From contig CP053418.1 of assembly GCA_013127575.1 (NCBI GenBank), positions 930,001 through 994,000 of the forward strand: a DNA stretch of 64,000 nucleotides, in the 5' to 3' direction. Both the position numbers and the translations under genes were made by a program. The notes below the pieces were generated by a model. It was not told the DNA's origin. It worked only from the letters and a program-made list of their open reading frames with translations, and searched no databases. This DNA is from Ramlibacter terrae. GTDB taxonomy: Bacteria > Pseudomonadota > Gammaproteobacteria > Burkholderiales > Burkholderiaceae_C. Within the stretch, counting starts at the first letter, position 1. Each line of letters begins with the position of its first letter. This document shows positions 35,831 through 46,124 of this stretch, in pieces.

Positions 35831-36919
35831 GCCGCGGCCTCCACCGCCTGCGGTGCGCAGCCTTCGAGCACGGCATCGAACTGCGCGGCGCGGTGGGCAT
35901 AGGTGTGCTCGGCCAGCACGCGGCGGTAGGCCGCCGGCCGATGGCGCGCGCGCGCCCGGCGTCCAGCGTGCGCACGTGCTCCGCCACTTCGGCGCCGTCG
36001 TGCGCCACCAGCACCTCGGTGCCGGGCGCGAAGAACGTCTCGAGTCCTTCCCGGGCGTCGGTGATCAGGCAGGCGGCCGCGCCGGCCGCTTCGAACACGC
36101 GCGTGGCCGGCGAGAAGCCGTAGCGCGCCATGCTTTCGCGGCTGACGTTGAGCACCGCCAGCGGCGTGCAGTTGAAGGCGTTGTGGTCCGCCGTGTAGAC
36201 GTGGCCGATGTAGTTGACGTTCGCCGGCATGTTCTTGTCGCCCCAGCCGCTGCCGCCCAGCATCATCCGGCGCTCCGGCAAGGCCGCGGCCGCGCGCAGG
36301 AAGAACTCCTCCACGCGGGCTTCGCGGTCGGGCAGGCGGTTGCCCAGGAAGCCGAGGTCGCATGCGAAGCGCGGATCCGGCGCCACGGGGAAGTGCGTGC
36401 TCGGGTCGAGGGCGTTGTAGATCGGGACGCAGTCGCGCGCGCCGAGGTCCGGTAGGCATTGCGCACCGGGTCGCCGCCGCCGTAGGTCAGCACCAGGTCG
36501 TAGCGCGGGATCAGCGGGCGGAAGGGATCGTCCGCATCGTTGTGCACGCGGTCGAGCGTAGCGGGTGCGTCGACGTCCCAGAATGCGACGAGGCAGCCGT
36601 TGCCCTGCAGGTCGAGCACCGCGCGTTCGAGCAAGGCGTCGAACACGCCGACGCCGCTCGCCTTGACGACGAGGTCCGCGCCGCGGGCCTGCTCCACCGT
36701 GCGCAGCACTTCGGCTTCCGACTGCGCGGAGTAGACGACGACCTTCGCCCACGCGGGGTCGTCCATGTCGCGGTGCTTCTGCCGGTCGAACGCGTCGGGC
36801 TCGTAGAAGGTGACGCGGTGGCCGCGTTCGTGCAGCGCGCGCACGATGCCGCGGTAGTAGGTGGCGGCGCCGTTCCAGTAGGCCGAAACCAGGCTGGAGG
36901 CGAAGAAGGCGATGTTCAT
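35827..36919 (-). CDS. CgeB-like glycosyltransferase B
   Basis: MNIAFFASSLVSAYWNGAATYYRG, then FWDVDAPATLDRVHNDADDP and LTYGGGDPVRNAY, mirror gene A. The C-terminal nucleotide-binding region is TRVFEAAGAAACLITDAREG. About 364 residues. Breaks near 36450 and 35935 are healed at CCTGG (NAYLDLGARDC and AIGLAAYRRVLAEHT). It overlaps gene A and gene C by ATGA. Divergence from A and C suggests each adds a different sugar or linkage. Confidence 0.82.
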
Positions 36920-38009
36920 GCGGTTGCTCCCATTTCGGCGTGGATCGCCAGCAGTTCGTCGACGCGGTGCGCGCAGGTGTGGCGCGCCAGGATGGTCTGG
37001 CGCCCCTGCTCGGCGAGGGTGCGGGCGAGTTGCGGATCGTCGAGGACGGCACGCAGTTGCTCCTTCATCTCCCGGCCGTTGCGGGCGACCAGAAATCGGA
37101 ACCGGGCGTGAAGAGGTGTTCGCTGTCGTTCGGGGCGCGCAGACCAGCGGGATGCCGCAGGCCAGCGCCTCGAAAACGCGGATGGTCGGGATGCCCGGCA
37201 ACGCGGCCACGTAGGGCCGGCGCGGCACGTGCACCGTGACGCCGTAGCGGGCGAAGACTTGCGGCGCCTGGTGGTTCGGCAGCCAGCCGCCGTAGGCGAT
37301 GCCCGCGTCGGCCGGCTGCGCAACGCGTGCTCGGGGTAGCGCACGCCGTGGATGCGCGCCGTCAGTCCCAGCGTCTTCACCGGTTCCAGCAGGAACTCGT
37401 GCAATTCGGCCGTCCGCTCGTCGTCGCCCCAGTTGCCGATCCACACCAGGTCGCCTTCGCGCGGCGTCCCGGGCAACGGACGGAACACGCGATGGTCCGC
37501 CGCTTCGTGCCACGTCGGGCCTGCCGCGCCCAGCCCTGCTTGCGGTACAGGTCGCGGATCACGTTGCCGAAGGCGAGCACGCCGTCGTAGTGCCGCAGGT
37601 CGTACGCCGCCATGCTGCCGGGATCGGTCACGCAGCGATGGTGCGTGTCGTGGAACAGCAGGCGGTAGTGCGGGTTGGCGTGCCGATGTTGCCCGATCGC
37701 CTTGACCAGCGCGTGCGCGTTCCACTCGTGCACCAGGACCCGGTCGGCGTCGGCCAGCGCGGTGTCGAGGTCCAGCGTCCCGGCGGTGTAGCGGATGCTG
37801 CGCAGCGTGGGATAGGCGCGCGCGAATTCCTGCAGCGGTCCGTCGCCATGTTCGGACAGCAGGTTCTGCAGGCTCCACGCGTCGTGCGGCTCGTACACGT
37901 CCACGGCGTGGCCGCGCGCGACGAGGTCGCTGCAGACCCCACGCAGGAAGTGCGCGTTGCCGTGGTTCCAGTCGGACAGGAGCGAGTGGCAGAAGACGAT
38001 CACGCGCAT
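36916..38009 (-). CDS. CgeB-like glycosyltransferase C
   Basis: MRVIVFCHSLLSDWNHGNAH resembles genes A and B. FHDTHHRCVTDPGSMAAYDL replaces the FxDxDxPxT segment, and the C-terminal site reads IRVFEALACGIPLV then FTPGSDFLVARNG. About 365 residues. Four breaks occur near 37525, 37315, 37140 and 37095; the last is healed at CCTGG. The start lies 10 bases inside the 3' end of the GT4 gene, tightening the operon. Confidence 0.8.
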
Positions 38010-39091
38010 GCCGGTTCCTCCGCGCGGGTGCCCGCGAAGCGTGGGTGCAGGCTGGCATAGGCCGCCCGGTAGGCGTCGCACTTGCGCGCCGGCGTGAAGT
38101 GCTCCGCGCGGGCCACGGCGGCGCGCGCCAGCCGCGCGCGCAAGGCAGGCTGCGCGATCAGGCGCGCCAGCTTTTCGCGCAGCGCGGCATGGTCGTCGGG
38201 CGCCACGTACAGGGCCGCCTCCCCCAGATCTCGCGCAGGCTCGGGATGTCGCCCAGCACCAGCGCGCAGCCGCTCAGCGCCGCTTCCAGCACGGACAGGC
38301 CGAAGGGCTCGTAGCGCGCGGGCAGGGCGTAGATCGCGGCGGTGGCCAAATGCTGCGCCAGTTCCTCGCGCGGCAGCTCGCCCGGGCAGTGGACGCCCGC
38401 CGGCACGACGGTGCCGCCGTCCGGCTGCTTGGACGCGCCGGCGACGTGCACCGGCCACGCCAGCGCCGGCGCGACCTGCTCGAGCGCGGCGAGGTTCTTG
38501 GCCGCGTCCCAGAAGCGGCCGGCCGCCGGGATGACCGGCTGCTTGCGCGCGGGCGCGAACAGGTCCGGATTGGCGGCATTGCCCAGCACCAGTCCGCCAT
38601 GGTCGTAGCCGTAGTTCGCGGAGAGCGAATCGAGCATGGCACGCGTCGGCGCGGCCACCGGCCGGCGCCCGCGAGGCCCGCGCGCGCACCAGCTTGCGGT
38701 AGGCGTTCCACTCCACGGGCGCCGCCGCGCCGTGTACGGCACGCCACCACGACAGGACGCACGAATGCGCCACCATCAGGGTCGGCGCCGCGAAGGGCAG
38801 GGCGCCGAAAGCGTACTGGTTCAGGTGGACGAGGTCGGGCCGCAGCTTGCGCTCCAGCGCCAGCAGCCACGCGCAGGCCGCCTGCACGTCGGCTTCGGAC
38901 TCCTGCATCCACTCGAGGCGGTAGGTGCTTTCGTGCAGCGTCACGCGGCGCGTGCCGGCAAGCTCCTCGCGCTGGTGGCCCGACACGGGGGCACCCATGG
39001 TGGCGATCGCCACCTGCACGCCCCGCGCATCGAGTTCGCGCGCCAGTTCCACTGCATAGGTCCACACGCCGCCGACGGTGTCCGCCGTCAT
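38000..39091 (-). CDS. GT4-type glycosyltransferase
   Basis: The N-terminal acceptor domain begins MTADTVGGVWTYAVELAREL, typical of GT4 enzymes. The donor domain holds AIYALPARYEPFGLSVLEAA, where the two glutamates of the EX7E motif bind the nucleotide sugar. About 364 residues. The GTG at 39097 is an alternative start. Breaks near 38655 and 38225. A GT4 enzyme is also the type that joins N-acetylglucosamine to inositol phosphate in mycothiol synthesis. Since ino1 is nearby that comparison is tempting but unproven. Confidence 0.85.
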   Translation of the reverse strand: MTADTVGGVWTYAVELARELDARGVQVAIATMGAPVSGHQREELAGTRRVTLHESTYRLEWMQESEADVQAACAWLLALERKLRPDLVHLNQYAFGALPFAAPTLMVAHSCVLSWWRAVHGAAAPVEWNAYRKLVRARASRAPAGGRADACHARFALRELRLRPWRTGAGQCRQSGPVRARAQAAGHPGGRPLLGRGQEPRRARAGRAGAGVAGARRRRVQAAGRRHRRAGGRPLPGRAAARGTGAAFGHRRDLRPARALRALRPVRAGSGAERLRAGAGRHPEPARDLGEAALYVAPDDHAALREKLARLIAQPALRARLARAAVARAEHFTPARKCDAYRAAYASLHPRFAGTRAEEPACA

Positions 39092-39109
39092 CAACACCCG
39101 GGTGCGCGC

Positions 39110-40099
39110 TTACCGGCCATACACGCGGTCCAGCACGGCGGCGACATCGACGATGGTTTCGATGGCGGGGTTGTATAGCGGGCGCCGCCGGCCAGCCGGC
39201 GTGCCCATTCGACGATGGCGCGGCCGCCCGGGCATCCGGCGGCTCCGCGAGTGGCGTGCGTTGCGTGCCGTTGAAGCGCGCCGCGGCGAAGTCGTAGAAC
39301 GAACCGTCGACGTTCTGCATCGCCGCGCCGGCCTGGCTGCCGTGGAAGTGCGCCTCGATCACGGCGTCGCGTCCGGCCGGCAGGTTCCACGAGCAGGCGA
39401 TGCGCACCACGGCGCCGGTGGCCGGTCGAGCTGCGCAACGGCGTAGTCTTCGACAGCGTGGCTGCCCGGCGGCAGCGGCTGCCCTTGCGCGTACAGCCGG
39501 CTGGTGACCTTCTCCACCTGCGGAAAGCCGAGCGTCCACAGCGCCAGGTCGACCCGGTGGATGCCGAGGTCGATGGCGCAGCCGCCGCCGGAGAGCGCGG
39601 CATCGCGAGCCCACGACTTGTCGGGCCCGTAGGCATTGTGGAAGACGAGGTCGGCGGCGTAGACCTGCCCCAGCTCGCCTTCGACCACGCAGTTGCGGAT
39701 GCGGCGCATCGCCTCCGTGTGGCGGTAGGAGAGATCGCAGCCGAGCAGCCGGTCCGCCCTGCGCGCGGCATCGACGATGTCGCGGTTCTCGGCGGCGGTG
39801 CGGGCCAGCGGCTTCTGGCAGAACACGGCGAGGCCGCGCTCCAGCGCCGCCATGGCCTGCTGCGCATGCAGGGCGCTCGGCGTGGCGATCACGATGCCGT
39901 CGAGGTCGTGCCGCAGCAGTTCTTCGAGGGTCTCCACGGCCGCGGCGCCGGGCGCGGCCGCTTGCGCACGCGCGCGCGCCTCCGGGGAAGGATCGGCCAC
40001 GGCGGCGACGCGGCACGCGGATTCGTCCAGCAGGGCCTGCATGCGGTGCTGGCCGATCCAGCCGAGGCCCGGGAACCCGAGTCTTGGCAGGGTGTTCAT
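39110..40099 (-). CDS. Gfo/Idh/MocA-family oxidoreductase
   Basis: The Rossmann start reads LGFPGLGWIGQHRMQALL. The family motif CQKPLARTAAEN (usually EKPxA) lies near residue 95, and GGGCAIDLGIHRVDLALWTLG near residue 170 holds the catalytic Asp/His. About 330 residues. The enzymes oxidise or reduce sugars, including inositols, with NAD(P). Breaks near 39425, 39230 and 39175 (two at CCTGG). It overlaps the dehydrogenase gene by ATGA. It may form the keto-sugar or aminosugar precursor of the cluster glycan, or act on an inositol; sequence does not decide. Confidence 0.85.
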
Positions 40100-41063
40100 G
40101 TGGTGACCAGCGCCTTCATGAAGCCGTCCGGCCGCGTGCGCGTGAGTTCGAGCGCCTCGCCCAGCCGGTCGAGCGGCAGCTTGTGCGTGTAGAGCGGCGC
40201 CGGGTCGAGCACGCCTTCGAGCATCAGGTCGACCGCGCGCTTCATCCCGTCGACATAGGCCTGCGGATTGCGTTCGTGCGCGTTGATGACGTCGATGCCT
40301 CGCCAGTTCCAGAGCTGCAGGTTGACCTGCCGCAGGCCGTCCTGGTGGTAGCCCGCGATGACGAGCCGGCCGCGCTCCGCCGTCATCTCGCCCGCCAGGT
40401 CCAGCGGCCACTGCAGGCCCGTGCATTCGATGACCCGCTCGCACCACTTGCCGTCGGTGAGCTTCTTCACCTTCTCCGGGATCTGCCAGTGGTCGTCGAG
40501 CAGCAGCGTGTGCTCGGCCCCGGCCGCCTTCGCGAAGTCGAGCGAGAACGGCCGCCGCGACAGAGCGATCACGCGCGCGCCGGCGTGCGTCGCCAGCTGC
40601 GTGAGCAGCGCGCCGAGAAAGCCGATGCCGACGATGGCGACCGTCTGCCCCGCCGGATTTCGCTGCGGGCGAAGATGTTGGTGGCGCAGCCGAGCGGTTC
40701 TCCGAGCACCGCGGCATCGGAGAGCGCATCGGGCAGCCGCACGACGGAGCCGGCTTCCGCGATGTCGTACTCGGCATGCGCGCGGTACGTCAGCGCGGCC
40801 ACGCGGTCCCCTGCCTTCAGCCCCGTGACGCCTTCGCCGAGCGCGGCCACGCGGCCCCAGCCTTCGTGCCCCGGCGCGCCCGGCGGTTGCGGATAGTTGA
40901 ACCACTCGCGGCCTTCCCAGAGCGGCAGGCTGGAAGCGCACACGCCCGAGCCTTCCAGCCGCAGCAGCACCTGCCCCGGGCCCGGCTCGGGCGGAGCGAT
41001 GCTTTGCAAGGCTGCTTGTCCGGGCGCCGCGATCACACCTGCATGCATGTGACCGGCCGCCAT
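40096..41063 (-). CDS. Zinc-type medium-chain dehydrogenase
   Basis: GroES-like N-terminal half with GSGVCASSLPLWEG and the catalytic PGHEGWGRVAALGEGV. The Rossmann half has VAIVGIGFLGALLTQLA. The usual four-cysteine structural-zinc loop is absent, as in sorbitol- or BchC-like shorter enzymes; length is about 322 residues. A break near 40655 is healed to RRGQTVAIVG by one C. Operon overlaps exist on both sides. Paired with the Gfo/Idh enzyme, it may carry out a two-step redox inversion at a sugar or cyclitol carbon. Confidence 0.82.
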
Positions 41064-42133
41064 CAGTGCACCCCCGCCGCGAGCCGCTGGGCAGCGGGCG
41101 CCGCCGCGCGCTTGCCCTGCTGCGCCGCCAGCCACTGGTACAGCCTCTCGATGCCGTCGGCGGAGGCGACCTTCGCCTTCCAGCCGGTCTCGCGCTGGAA
41201 CGCGGCGGTGTCGGAGACGTAGTAGCGCTGGTCGCCGGTGCGCCACGCATCGAAGGTCACGTCGGGGCGCTCGCCGTGCAGTTGCTCGATGCGGTCCAGC
41301 AGGTCGATGAGGCTTATGGTGTTGGCCGCGCCGCCGCCCATGTTGAAGGCGCGGCCCTTGAGGCGCGGCGCGTGCTGCTCGGCGAGCAGGAAGGCTTCGA
41401 CGGTCGTCGACGAACAGGATGTCGCGCACCTGCATGCCGTCGCCGTACAGCGTGATGCGTTCGCCGCGCAGCGCGCGCAGGATGAAGTGCGCGACCCAGC
41501 CCGGTCTTCGGTGCCGAACTGGCGCGGGCCGTAGATGCAGCTCATGCGGAAGACCAGCGTGGTCATGCCGTAGCTGCGCGCGTAGTCGGCCACGTACTGG
41601 TCGGCCGTGCCCTTTGAGCAGCCGTAGGGGCTGTGGAAGTCCAGCGGCCGGTCTTCGGCGATGCCGCGCTGCAGGACGCCGGCATCGACGGGCAGGTAGC
41701 GCTGGCCCTGCACCGACAACTGCAGGTCTTCGAGTCCGCCGTAGACCTTGTTGGTCGAGGTGAGGATGACCGCCGGCGGCACCGGCCGCGCGCGCGCCGC
41801 CTCCAGCACGTTGAGCGTGCCGAGCGCGTTGACCGCGAAGTCCTCCTGCGGGTTGTCGAGGCTTGTGGTGACGGCCACCTGCGCCGCAAAGTGGAACACC
41901 TGCGCCACGCCCGCGCAGGCCTGCGAGACCGCCGCCGCATCGCGCACGTCGGCGCGCTCGAACTCGAGCAGGTCGCCGTGCTGCTGCCGCAGCCACTGCA
42001 GGTTCTGCTCGACGCCGGGGCGCGACAGGTTGTCGAGGATGCGCACGCGGCGGCCCATCGTGAGCAGCCGGTTGGCGAGGTTGGAGCCGACGAAGCCGGC
42101 GCCGCCCGTGATCAGGGTGATGGGCTGGTTCAT
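41063..42133 (-). CDS. NAD-dependent sugar epimerase 1 (CDP-paratose/tyvelose epimerase-like)
   Basis: An extended SDR starting ITLITGGAGFVGSNLANRLL (NAD-binding GxxGxxG). It has the catalytic LTSTNKVYGGLEDL and SPYGCSKGTADQYVADYAR (YxxxK) and a substrate loop FRMSCIYGPRQFGTED. About 357 residues. The SCIYG and STNKVYG signatures match CDP-paratose 2-epimerase-type enzymes more than UDP-galactose epimerases. Breaks near 41505 and 41407 lie at CCAGG and CCTGG. Its start overlaps epimerase 2 by ATGA. Confidence 0.85.
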   Translation of the reverse strand: MNQPITLITGGAGFVGSNLANRLLTMGRRVRILDNLSRPGVEQNLQWLRQQHGDLLEFERADVRDAAAVSQACAGVAQVFHFAAQVAVTTSLDNPQEDFAVNALGTLNVLEAARARPVPPAVILTSTNKVYGGLEDLQLSVQGQRYLPVDAGVLQRGIAEDRPLDFHSPYGCSKGTADQYVADYARSYGMTTLVFRMSCIYGPRQFGTEDRAGSRTSSCARCAANASRCTATACRCATSCSSTTVEAFLLAEQHAPRLKGRAFNMGGGAANTISLIDLLDRIEQLHGERPDVTFDAWRTGDQRYYVSDTAAFQRETGWKAKVASADGIERLYQWLAAQQGKRAAAPAAQRLAAGVH

Positions 42134-43242
42134 ACGGTCAACCCGCGGGCGGTGAGTTCGGCGGCGGCTTGCGAGACGCGGTCCACGGCGGCCTGGCCGG
42201 CCAGCCACGACGACAGTTCGGTCATGCCGTCGTCCAGCCGCACCTGCGGGCTGTAGCCGAGGATCTCGCGCGCCTTGGAGATGTCGGCGTAGCAGTGGCG
42301 GATGTCGCCCACGCGGTACTTGCCGAGGATGTCGGGGCGGATGTGCTCCTTGCCCATCACGCGCGCCAGCCGCGAGGCGACGTCGCGCACCGTGTGCGGC
42401 TCGCCGCTGCCGATGTTGAACACTTCGCCCGCGGCGGCCGGCGTCTCGAGCGCCAGCCGGCAGCCGCGCACGAGGTCGTAGACGCTGACGAAGTCGCGCT
42501 GCTGCAGGCCGTCCTCGAAGATCGCCGGCGGGTTGTTGTTCAGGAAGCGCGAAGCGAAGATCGCGAGCACGCCGGTGTACGGATTCGACAGCGCTGGCGC
42601 GGACCGTACGCGTTGAAGAAGCGCAACGCGACCGTCGGGATGTTGTACGCGCGGCCGATCATCAGGCACAGGCGCTCTGGTCGAACTTCGAGAGCGCGTA
42701 GACGGAGGCCAGCGCCGGCGGCTTGGTCTCGGGCGTCGGCACGGGCTGCAGCGGCGCGCCGTCGGAGCCGGTGAACTCCCATTCGCCGCGCTTGAGCTGT
42801 TCGAGGGTGCGCTCGCCGGCCAGCCGCGCCTCGCCGCTTGCCGTCTGGTACAGGCCTTCGCCGTACAGGCTCATGCTGGAGGCGACGATCAGCCGCTGCA
42901 CGGGCCGCTTGATCAGGGCTTCGAGCACCACGGCCGTGCCCAGGTTGTTGACGCGCGTGTAGTGCGCCACCTCGTACATGCTCTGGCCCACGCCGACCGC
43001 CGCGGCGAAGTGGTAGACGGCATCGACGCCGCGCAATGCTTCCTCGACCTTGGCGGGATCGTTGACGTCGCCGACGATCAACTCGGCTTCGCGACTGAGG
43101 TACTCGGGACGGCGGCGCGCCTCGCCGTGCACCGGGGGTCCAGCGAATCGAGGACCCGAACACGGTAGCCATGCGCCAGCAACTCGTCGGCCAGATGCGA
43201 GCCGATGAAGCCTGCGCCTCCCGTGATCAACACTTTCTGCAT
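42130..43242 (-). CDS. NAD-dependent sugar epimerase/dehydratase 2
   Basis: MQKVLITGGAGFIGSHLADELL, VASSMSLYGEGLYQ with YALSKFDQE (YxxxK), and IGSGEPHTVRDVASRLA define an extended SDR of about 371 residues. Residues 150-190 hold an unusual long insert (GEARLAGERTLEQL). It is the promoter-proximal gene of the minus-strand glycan operon, divergent from ino1. Breaks near 43135, 42668 and 42592; the last two are at CCAGG. Likely substrate is a UDP- or GDP-sugar; not assignable further. Confidence 0.85.
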
Positions 43243-43445
43243 TTTGCGCAACCATGTTTTGTTGTTGATCCTTCATGTTAGGACGACGACTCAGCCAGTG
43301 GGGCGGATTCACCGTCGAATTGCGCTGAATTTTGAAAACTACCCAAAGTAGAGTTCTCGATCTGTACCATGCCTCCTCCCCTGTCGCCGAGCAAAAAGCG
43401 GTGTGCGCAACAGTGACTTAACGAACAACGAAAGGGAGTGAAAGC
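43243..43445. promoter_or_regulatory. Divergent AT-richer control region of the glycan cluster
   Basis: This 203-base gap between epimerase 2 (-) and ino1 (+) is clearly poorer in GC than its surroundings and should hold both promoters. An imperfect dyad AACTAC-CCAAA-GTAGAGTT lies around 43336-43355. The ino1 ribosome-binding site AAAGGGAG is at 43431-43438. I could not choose confident -35/-10 boxes. Confidence 0.4.
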
Positions 43446-44579
43446 ATGGGCAAGATCCGGGTCGCGATCATCGGCGTGGGCAACTGCGCATCGTCCCTCG
43501 TGCAGGGTGTCCATTTCTATGGCGATGCAGCGCCGGACGACTTCGTCCCCGGGCTGATGCACGTGGAGCTCGGTGGCTACCACCCGCGCGACATCGAGTT
43601 CACCGCCGCGTTCGACGTGAGCGCGCACAAGGTCGGGCTGGATCTCGGCGAAGCCATCTTTGCCGAGCCCAACAACACCATCCAGTTCGCGCAAGTTCCG
43701 AATCTGGGTGTCACCGTGTCGCGCGGCATGACCCACGACGGACTCGGTGCCTACCTGAAGGACGTCGTCCCCAAGTCGACCGCAAGCACCGACGACATCG
43801 TCGGCATCCTCAAGGCCACCGGGACCGACGTGGTCGTCTCGTACCTTCCAGTCGGCTCGGAGATGGCCACCAAGTGGTACGTCGAGCAGATCCTCGAGGC
43901 GGGCTGCGCCTTCGTCAACTGCATCCCGGTGTTCATCGCGTCGCAGCCCTACTGGAACAAGCGCTTCGCGCAGCGCCGCCTGCCCATCATCGGCGACGAC
44001 ATCAAGTCGCAGGTCGGCGCGACCATCGTCCATCGCTTGCTGACGGACCTCTTCCGCAAGCGGGGCGTGCAGGTCGACCGCACTTACCAGTTGAACGTCG
44101 GCGGTAACACCGACTTCCTGAACATGCTCGAGCGTGAGCGGCTGGCCTCCAAGAAGATCTCCAAGACCAATGCCGTCACCAGCCAGCTCGGCCATCCGAT
44201 GAAGGCGAAGGACGTGCACGTCGGCCCCAGCGACTACGTGCCCTGGCTCACGGATCGCAAGTTCGCGTTCATCCGTATGGAAGGAACCAGTTTCGGCAAT
44301 GTCCCGCTGACGTGCGAACTCAAGCTCGAGGTCTGGGACTCGCCCAACTCGGCCGGCGTGGTGATCGATGCCATCCGCTGCGCCAAGATCGCGCTCGACC
44401 GTGGCATCGGCGGCGCGCTCAACGGGCCGTCCGCGTACTACATGAAGACGCCGCCGCTGCAGTTCACCGACGACGAGGCGCACGAACTCGTGGAAGGCTT
44501 CATCCGCGGCGACGAGGCGCCGGCCCCGGCTCCCCGGCCGGTTGCGGCCGATGCGGTGGCGGTGCACAAGGACATCTGA
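43446..44579 (+). CDS. ino1: myo-Inositol-1-phosphate synthase
   Basis: Converts glucose-6-phosphate to inositol-1-phosphate (numbered L-myo-inositol 3-phosphate) with NAD. An unbroken 377-residue protein of the short actinobacterial/archaeal type: [17 protein letters not shown] (NAD-binding), [28 protein letters not shown] and [15 protein letters not shown] with active-site lysines. A disordered Ala/Pro tail of about 20 residues is extra. A strong RBS (AAAGGGAGTGAAAGC) precedes the ATG. It is followed after 11 bases by the glycosidase-like gene and then a phosphatase, forming a three-gene plus-strand operon inside the glycan cluster. Confidence 0.93.
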   Translation: MGKIRVAIIGVGNCASSLVQGVHFYGDAAPDDFVPGLMHVELGGYHPRDIEFTAAFDVSAHKVGLDLGEAIFAEPNNTIQFAQVPNLGVTVSRGMTHDGLGAYLKDVVPKSTASTDDIVGILKATGTDVVVSYLPVGSEMATKWYVEQILEAGCAFVNCIPVFIASQPYWNKRFAQRRLPIIGDDIKSQVGATIVHRLLTDLFRKRGVQVDRTYQLNVGGNTDFLNMLERERLASKKISKTNAVTSQLGHPMKAKDVHVGPSDYVPWLTDRKFAFIRMEGTSFGNVPLTCELKLEVWDSPNSAGVVIDAIRCAKIALDRGIGGALNGPSAYYMKTPPLQFTDDEAHELVEGFIRGDEAPAPAPRPVAADAVAVHKDI

Positions 44580-44590
44580 AGAAGGACGTC

Positions 44591-45523
44591 ATGATCGAAG
44601 CCGTCAAGTTCTGGAACGAACCCAACAACAAGTCGCACTGGGACCCGGAGGTCGACCCGGGCTGGGTCCGCTACGCCGAGATGGTGAAGCTCGCCGCAAC
44701 CGCGGTGCGCGCCGAGTCGCCCGACCTCACGCGGGTGCTCGGTGGCATCTCGCCGATCGACCCCGCCTTCATCCAGACGCTGGGCAGCGCCGGCGTGCTC
44801 GACATGGTGAATGCCGTGGCGGTGCACGGCTTCCCGCTCGACTGGAACCACTGGCAGATCCACCAGTGGCCCGAACGCATTGCCGAGATCGCCGCGGTGA
44901 CGCACTTGCCGGTGTGGGTGACGGAGGTGGGCGTCTCCACCTTCGGCGCGGAGGAGGTGCAGGAGTTCGGGCTCCAGCGCTCGGCCGAGCTGCTGATCGG
45001 CCGGGCGCCGCGCATCCACTGGTACTCGCTGTACGACCTGCCCAAGGCCTGGCCCGCCACCACCCGGCACCGCGAGGCGGAAGGATCCAGCTACTACCGG
45101 CACTTCCACATGGGCCTGCTGCGCGAGGACGGCACGCCCAAGCTGGCCTGCAAGCACTTCGCGCGCTACACGCCGGAGCTGGGCATCTGCCAGTGGTTCC
45201 ACTTCGAGGACCACCGCACGGAAGACGCCGTGCGCTGGCTGAAGCGACTCGGCGTGAAGAAGCTGCGCACCGGCCTGAGCTGGGCCGACAGCTTCCGTCC
45301 CGGCGCCGACGCGTGGTTCGACCGGCAGATGGCCGCGCTGGAGGACTTCGACGTCACCGTCACCTTCTGCTTCACGCCGGAGCACCGTGGCATCCAGCCG
45401 CACCACACGAGCGCACCGCAGGTGGCCGAGGAGTACGCGGAGTTCTGCGCGCGCATGGTGCGGCGCTACGTCGGCCATGCGGCCACGCCCGTGGCCCGGG
45501 AGAGCCCGCTGGCGCTGGCGTGA
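44591..45523 (+). CDS. Glycosidase-like clan A barrel, apparently circularly permuted
   Basis: The 310-residue frame is unbroken. The acid/base motif AVKFWNEPN lies at residues 4-12 instead of mid-protein, and the nucleophile motif VWVTEVG near residue 110, a normal clan A spacing. The C-terminal 100 residues (LGICQWFHFED, then LGVKKLRTGLSWADSF, DFDVTVTFCFTPEHRG, YAEFCARMVRRYVG) look like strands 1-3 of the same barrel. The start cannot move upstream because ino1 ends 11 bases before it. A beta-xylosidase or GH39-like role is possible; both catalytic glutamates are kept. Its stop overlaps the next start (GTGA). Confidence 0.7.
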   Translation: MIEAVKFWNEPNNKSHWDPEVDPGWVRYAEMVKLAATAVRAESPDLTRVLGGISPIDPAFIQTLGSAGVLDMVNAVAVHGFPLDWNHWQIHQWPERIAEIAAVTHLPVWVTEVGVSTFGAEEVQEFGLQRSAELLIGRAPRIHWYSLYDLPKAWPATTRHREAEGSSYYRHFHMGLLREDGTPKLACKHFARYTPELGICQWFHFEDHRTEDAVRWLKRLGVKKLRTGLSWADSFRPGADAWFDRQMAALEDFDVTVTFCFTPEHRGIQPHHTSAPQVAEEYAEFCARMVRRYVGHAATPVARESPLALA

Positions 45524-46124
45524 CCACGTTCGTCCTGCTGCGGCATGCGTCGCACGACTGGCTGGGGCGCGGCACGGCCGGCCGCCTGCCGAACGTGAGC
45601 CTGAACGCCAAGGGCCGCGCCGAGGCGCAGCAGCTGGAGGCGCGCTTTGCCAGCTTCCCGCTGGCGGCCATCTGCGCCAGCCCCCAGCCCCGCACGCAGC
45701 AGACCGTGCAGCCGCTGGCCGCGAGCCGCGGGATGCCGGTGGGCATCGAGCCGGCCTTGGACGAGATCGACTTCGGCGCCTGGATGGGCCTGCGGTTCGA
45801 GGACTTGCGGGGCAGCGCGGGCTGGGATCAATGGGTGAACCACAGGGGCGCCGCATGCCCGCCGGGCGGGGAACCCTTCGCCGGGGTGCCGCAAAGGGCC
45901 CGGAGGGCCTGCAAAGGCTGCGGCGGGCCCATCCGGATGGGCATGTCCTGGTGGCGTCCCACGGCGACGTCATCAAGGCCGTGCTGGCGCGCTGCCTCGG
46001 CATGTCGCTCGACCACACGGAGCGGCTGGAGATCGCGCCGGCGTCGGCGAGCCTGCTGGCGATGGGCGACGACTGGGTGCAGGTGAAGCTGGTGAACGGC
46101 CTCGGGCCGATGTCAGCCGCTTAG
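45520..46124 (+). CDS. Histidine phosphatase family protein
   Basis: The GTG start at 45520 overlaps the previous stop. The catalytic LLRHASHDW (RHG-type motif), the second arginine in ASPQPRTQQT, EIDFGAWMG, and the second histidine in LVASHGDVIKAVLAR give a complete phosphoglycerate-mutase-like active site. About 201 residues. One break near 45893. Its stop TAG overlaps the stop of the convergent GT9-like gene. As the third gene of the ino1 operon it could remove the phosphate of inositol-1-phosphate or a sugar phosphate (inference only). Confidence 0.82.
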
